Part shown: piece after piece, positions 63,127 to 64,000 of the stretch | Numbering within the stretch: position 1 is the first letter of the stretch | Layout: each line of letters begins with the position of its first letter | Assembly: GCA_949317995.1 (NCBI GenBank) | Contig: OX439038.1 | Coordinates: 36,337,113 to 36,401,112, forward strand | Direction: 5' to 3' | DNA length: 64,000 bases | Source: Acholoe squamosa | Taxonomy: Eukaryota; Annelida; Polychaeta; Phyllodocida; Polynoidae | Translations under genes and position numbers: made by a program | Notes under the pieces: generated by a model | Told to the model about the DNA's origin: nothing | Seen by the model: the letters and a program-made list of their open reading frames with translations, nothing else | Database searches by the model: none

Positions 63127-63841
63127 TACCGTAATCTCCCGCGTAGAATGCGCAGCTCACGTAGAAGGCGCATCCCCATCTCAGAGAATGCCTTTTCACG
63201 TAGAAGGCGCACCTACCTCTTCTGGATCGATTTCTGGAAAAACCCACGTAGAAGGCGCCCCCCCCCTAACACACAGGGGGGTTGTTTCGCATAGAAGGCA
63301 CCCCCCACCCCATCCCATTGTACACCTCCCGGGCTGCCATGGTGCTGGCTCTATGAGTTCAAGCTGTCATTGGCGCATGATGGGCCTTATCCCCGGCGAG
63401 CGCGTCGACACCTCCCGGTCTGCCGCAGTGCTGGCTCTATGAGTTCAAGCTGTCATCGGCACACGGTCGGCTTGATGCCCACCGAGCGTGTTGACACCTA
63501 CTGGTCTGCCGTGGTGCTGGCTCTATGAGTTCAAGCTGTTATCGGCACACGGTCGACGTGTTGCCCGCCGAGCGCCTTGACACCTACTGGTGTTAACTCG
63601 CTTTTTTTTATTGCTCCAAAGTACACAACTATACATGTTATGAACTCATAATTAGATTGATATATAAAGGTTAGCTATTGATTTTGGGGTGTTTTCCTTA
63701 GGCACATCAATCATTTGAAAGTCAGAAAACCCCACGTATAAGGCGCACCCCAAAATCAAGGCAATGTTCCTCCCGCGTATAAGACCCAGCAGCATTTTGT
63801 TTGGCATAGCAGACGCGCCTTATACGCGGGAGATTACGGTA
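63127..63841. mobile_element. MITE, CCGTAATCTC family, 715 bp, with minisatellite
   Basis: TACCGTAATCTCCCGCGTAG … ATACGCGGGAGATTACGGTA. The left subterminal part closely matches 59056-59270, including 'acctcttctggatcgatttc'. Contains about three units of the 88-bp array at 63340-63595. Confidence 0.85.
63340..63595 (+). repeat. ~88-bp minisatellite in MITE, second array
   Basis: About three units of the 59280-59855 type, each with 'ctatgagttcaagctgt' and 'ggcacacggtcg'. Confidence 0.8.
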
Positions 63842-64000
63842 CTGAAAATTACACCCTGCTACAGGTCACTTTTAATTGAATATGCATGTAAACCACTTTT
63901 AATTGAATGTGCATGTAAACCTGTGTTATAGCAATACAGTCAAGGGAGGGCTATTGGCAATCTATCAAACTTCTTTTTTTCCTGTAGGTTACATATATTC

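Overview
This window is animal nuclear DNA, most likely from a marine invertebrate. The evidence is spliced GT-AG exons, polyadenylation signals, several animal-type transposon classes (Penelope-like, Ty3/gypsy, Ty1/copia, APE-type non-LTR, Sola-like DNA transposon, tRNA-headed SINE, many MITEs) and long AT-rich stretches with no bacterial gene organisation. I cannot name the species; an invertebrate deuterostome is a guess. Almost everything recognisable is mobile DNA. The only plausible host-gene piece is one 50-codon exon on the minus strand at 43253-43402.

Layout. 1-2850: 3' end of a gypsy element (A) on the plus strand: a third ORF, a polypurine tract and a 418-bp LTR. 2862-4100: truncated Penelope-like element (PLE2, minus) ending in a hammerhead-ribozyme core. 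5276-7400: AT-rich 42-bp satellite with a 525-bp higher-order duplication. 8.5-10.0 kb: MITE-related GC-rich tandem units. 10226-10914: a miniature element with two ~220-bp TG...CA terminal repeats, each carrying a tRNA-like Pol III promoter; a relative lies at 15038-15289. 11942-14551: PLE1 (minus), frameshifted, with a second hammerhead core. 16905-18540: internally deleted copia element. 19381-27266: gypsy element B (minus), with most of pol deleted but a long zinc-finger third ORF that matches element A. 28400-33600: non-LTR retrotransposon with a third PLE inserted (15-bp target duplication, intact RT/GIY-YIG, third hammerhead core). 34700-40426: gypsy element C (minus) with a long intact PR-RT-RNase H ORF. 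41.2-49.2 kb: MITEs, a perfect 31-bp-arm palindrome, and a 965-bp poly(A) retroposon with target duplication. 50065-58947: a complete 8.9-kb DNA transposon with TIRs and a 4-bp target duplication. 59-64 kb: more copies of one MITE family, a SINE with 10-bp target duplication, and a LINE fragment.

The best candidates for something new are: (1) the 8.9-kb Sola-like transposon, which has a multi-exon gene and 14 copies of a 13-bp motif kept out of its coding exons; (2) the miniature LTR-type element, whose terminal repeats hold a tRNA-like unit and whose putative primer-binding site matches the 3' end of that same tRNA-like unit; and (3) a gypsy lineage with an extra C2H2 zinc-finger/coiled-coil ORF after pol. 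All family names come from motif recognition by eye; no database was searched.
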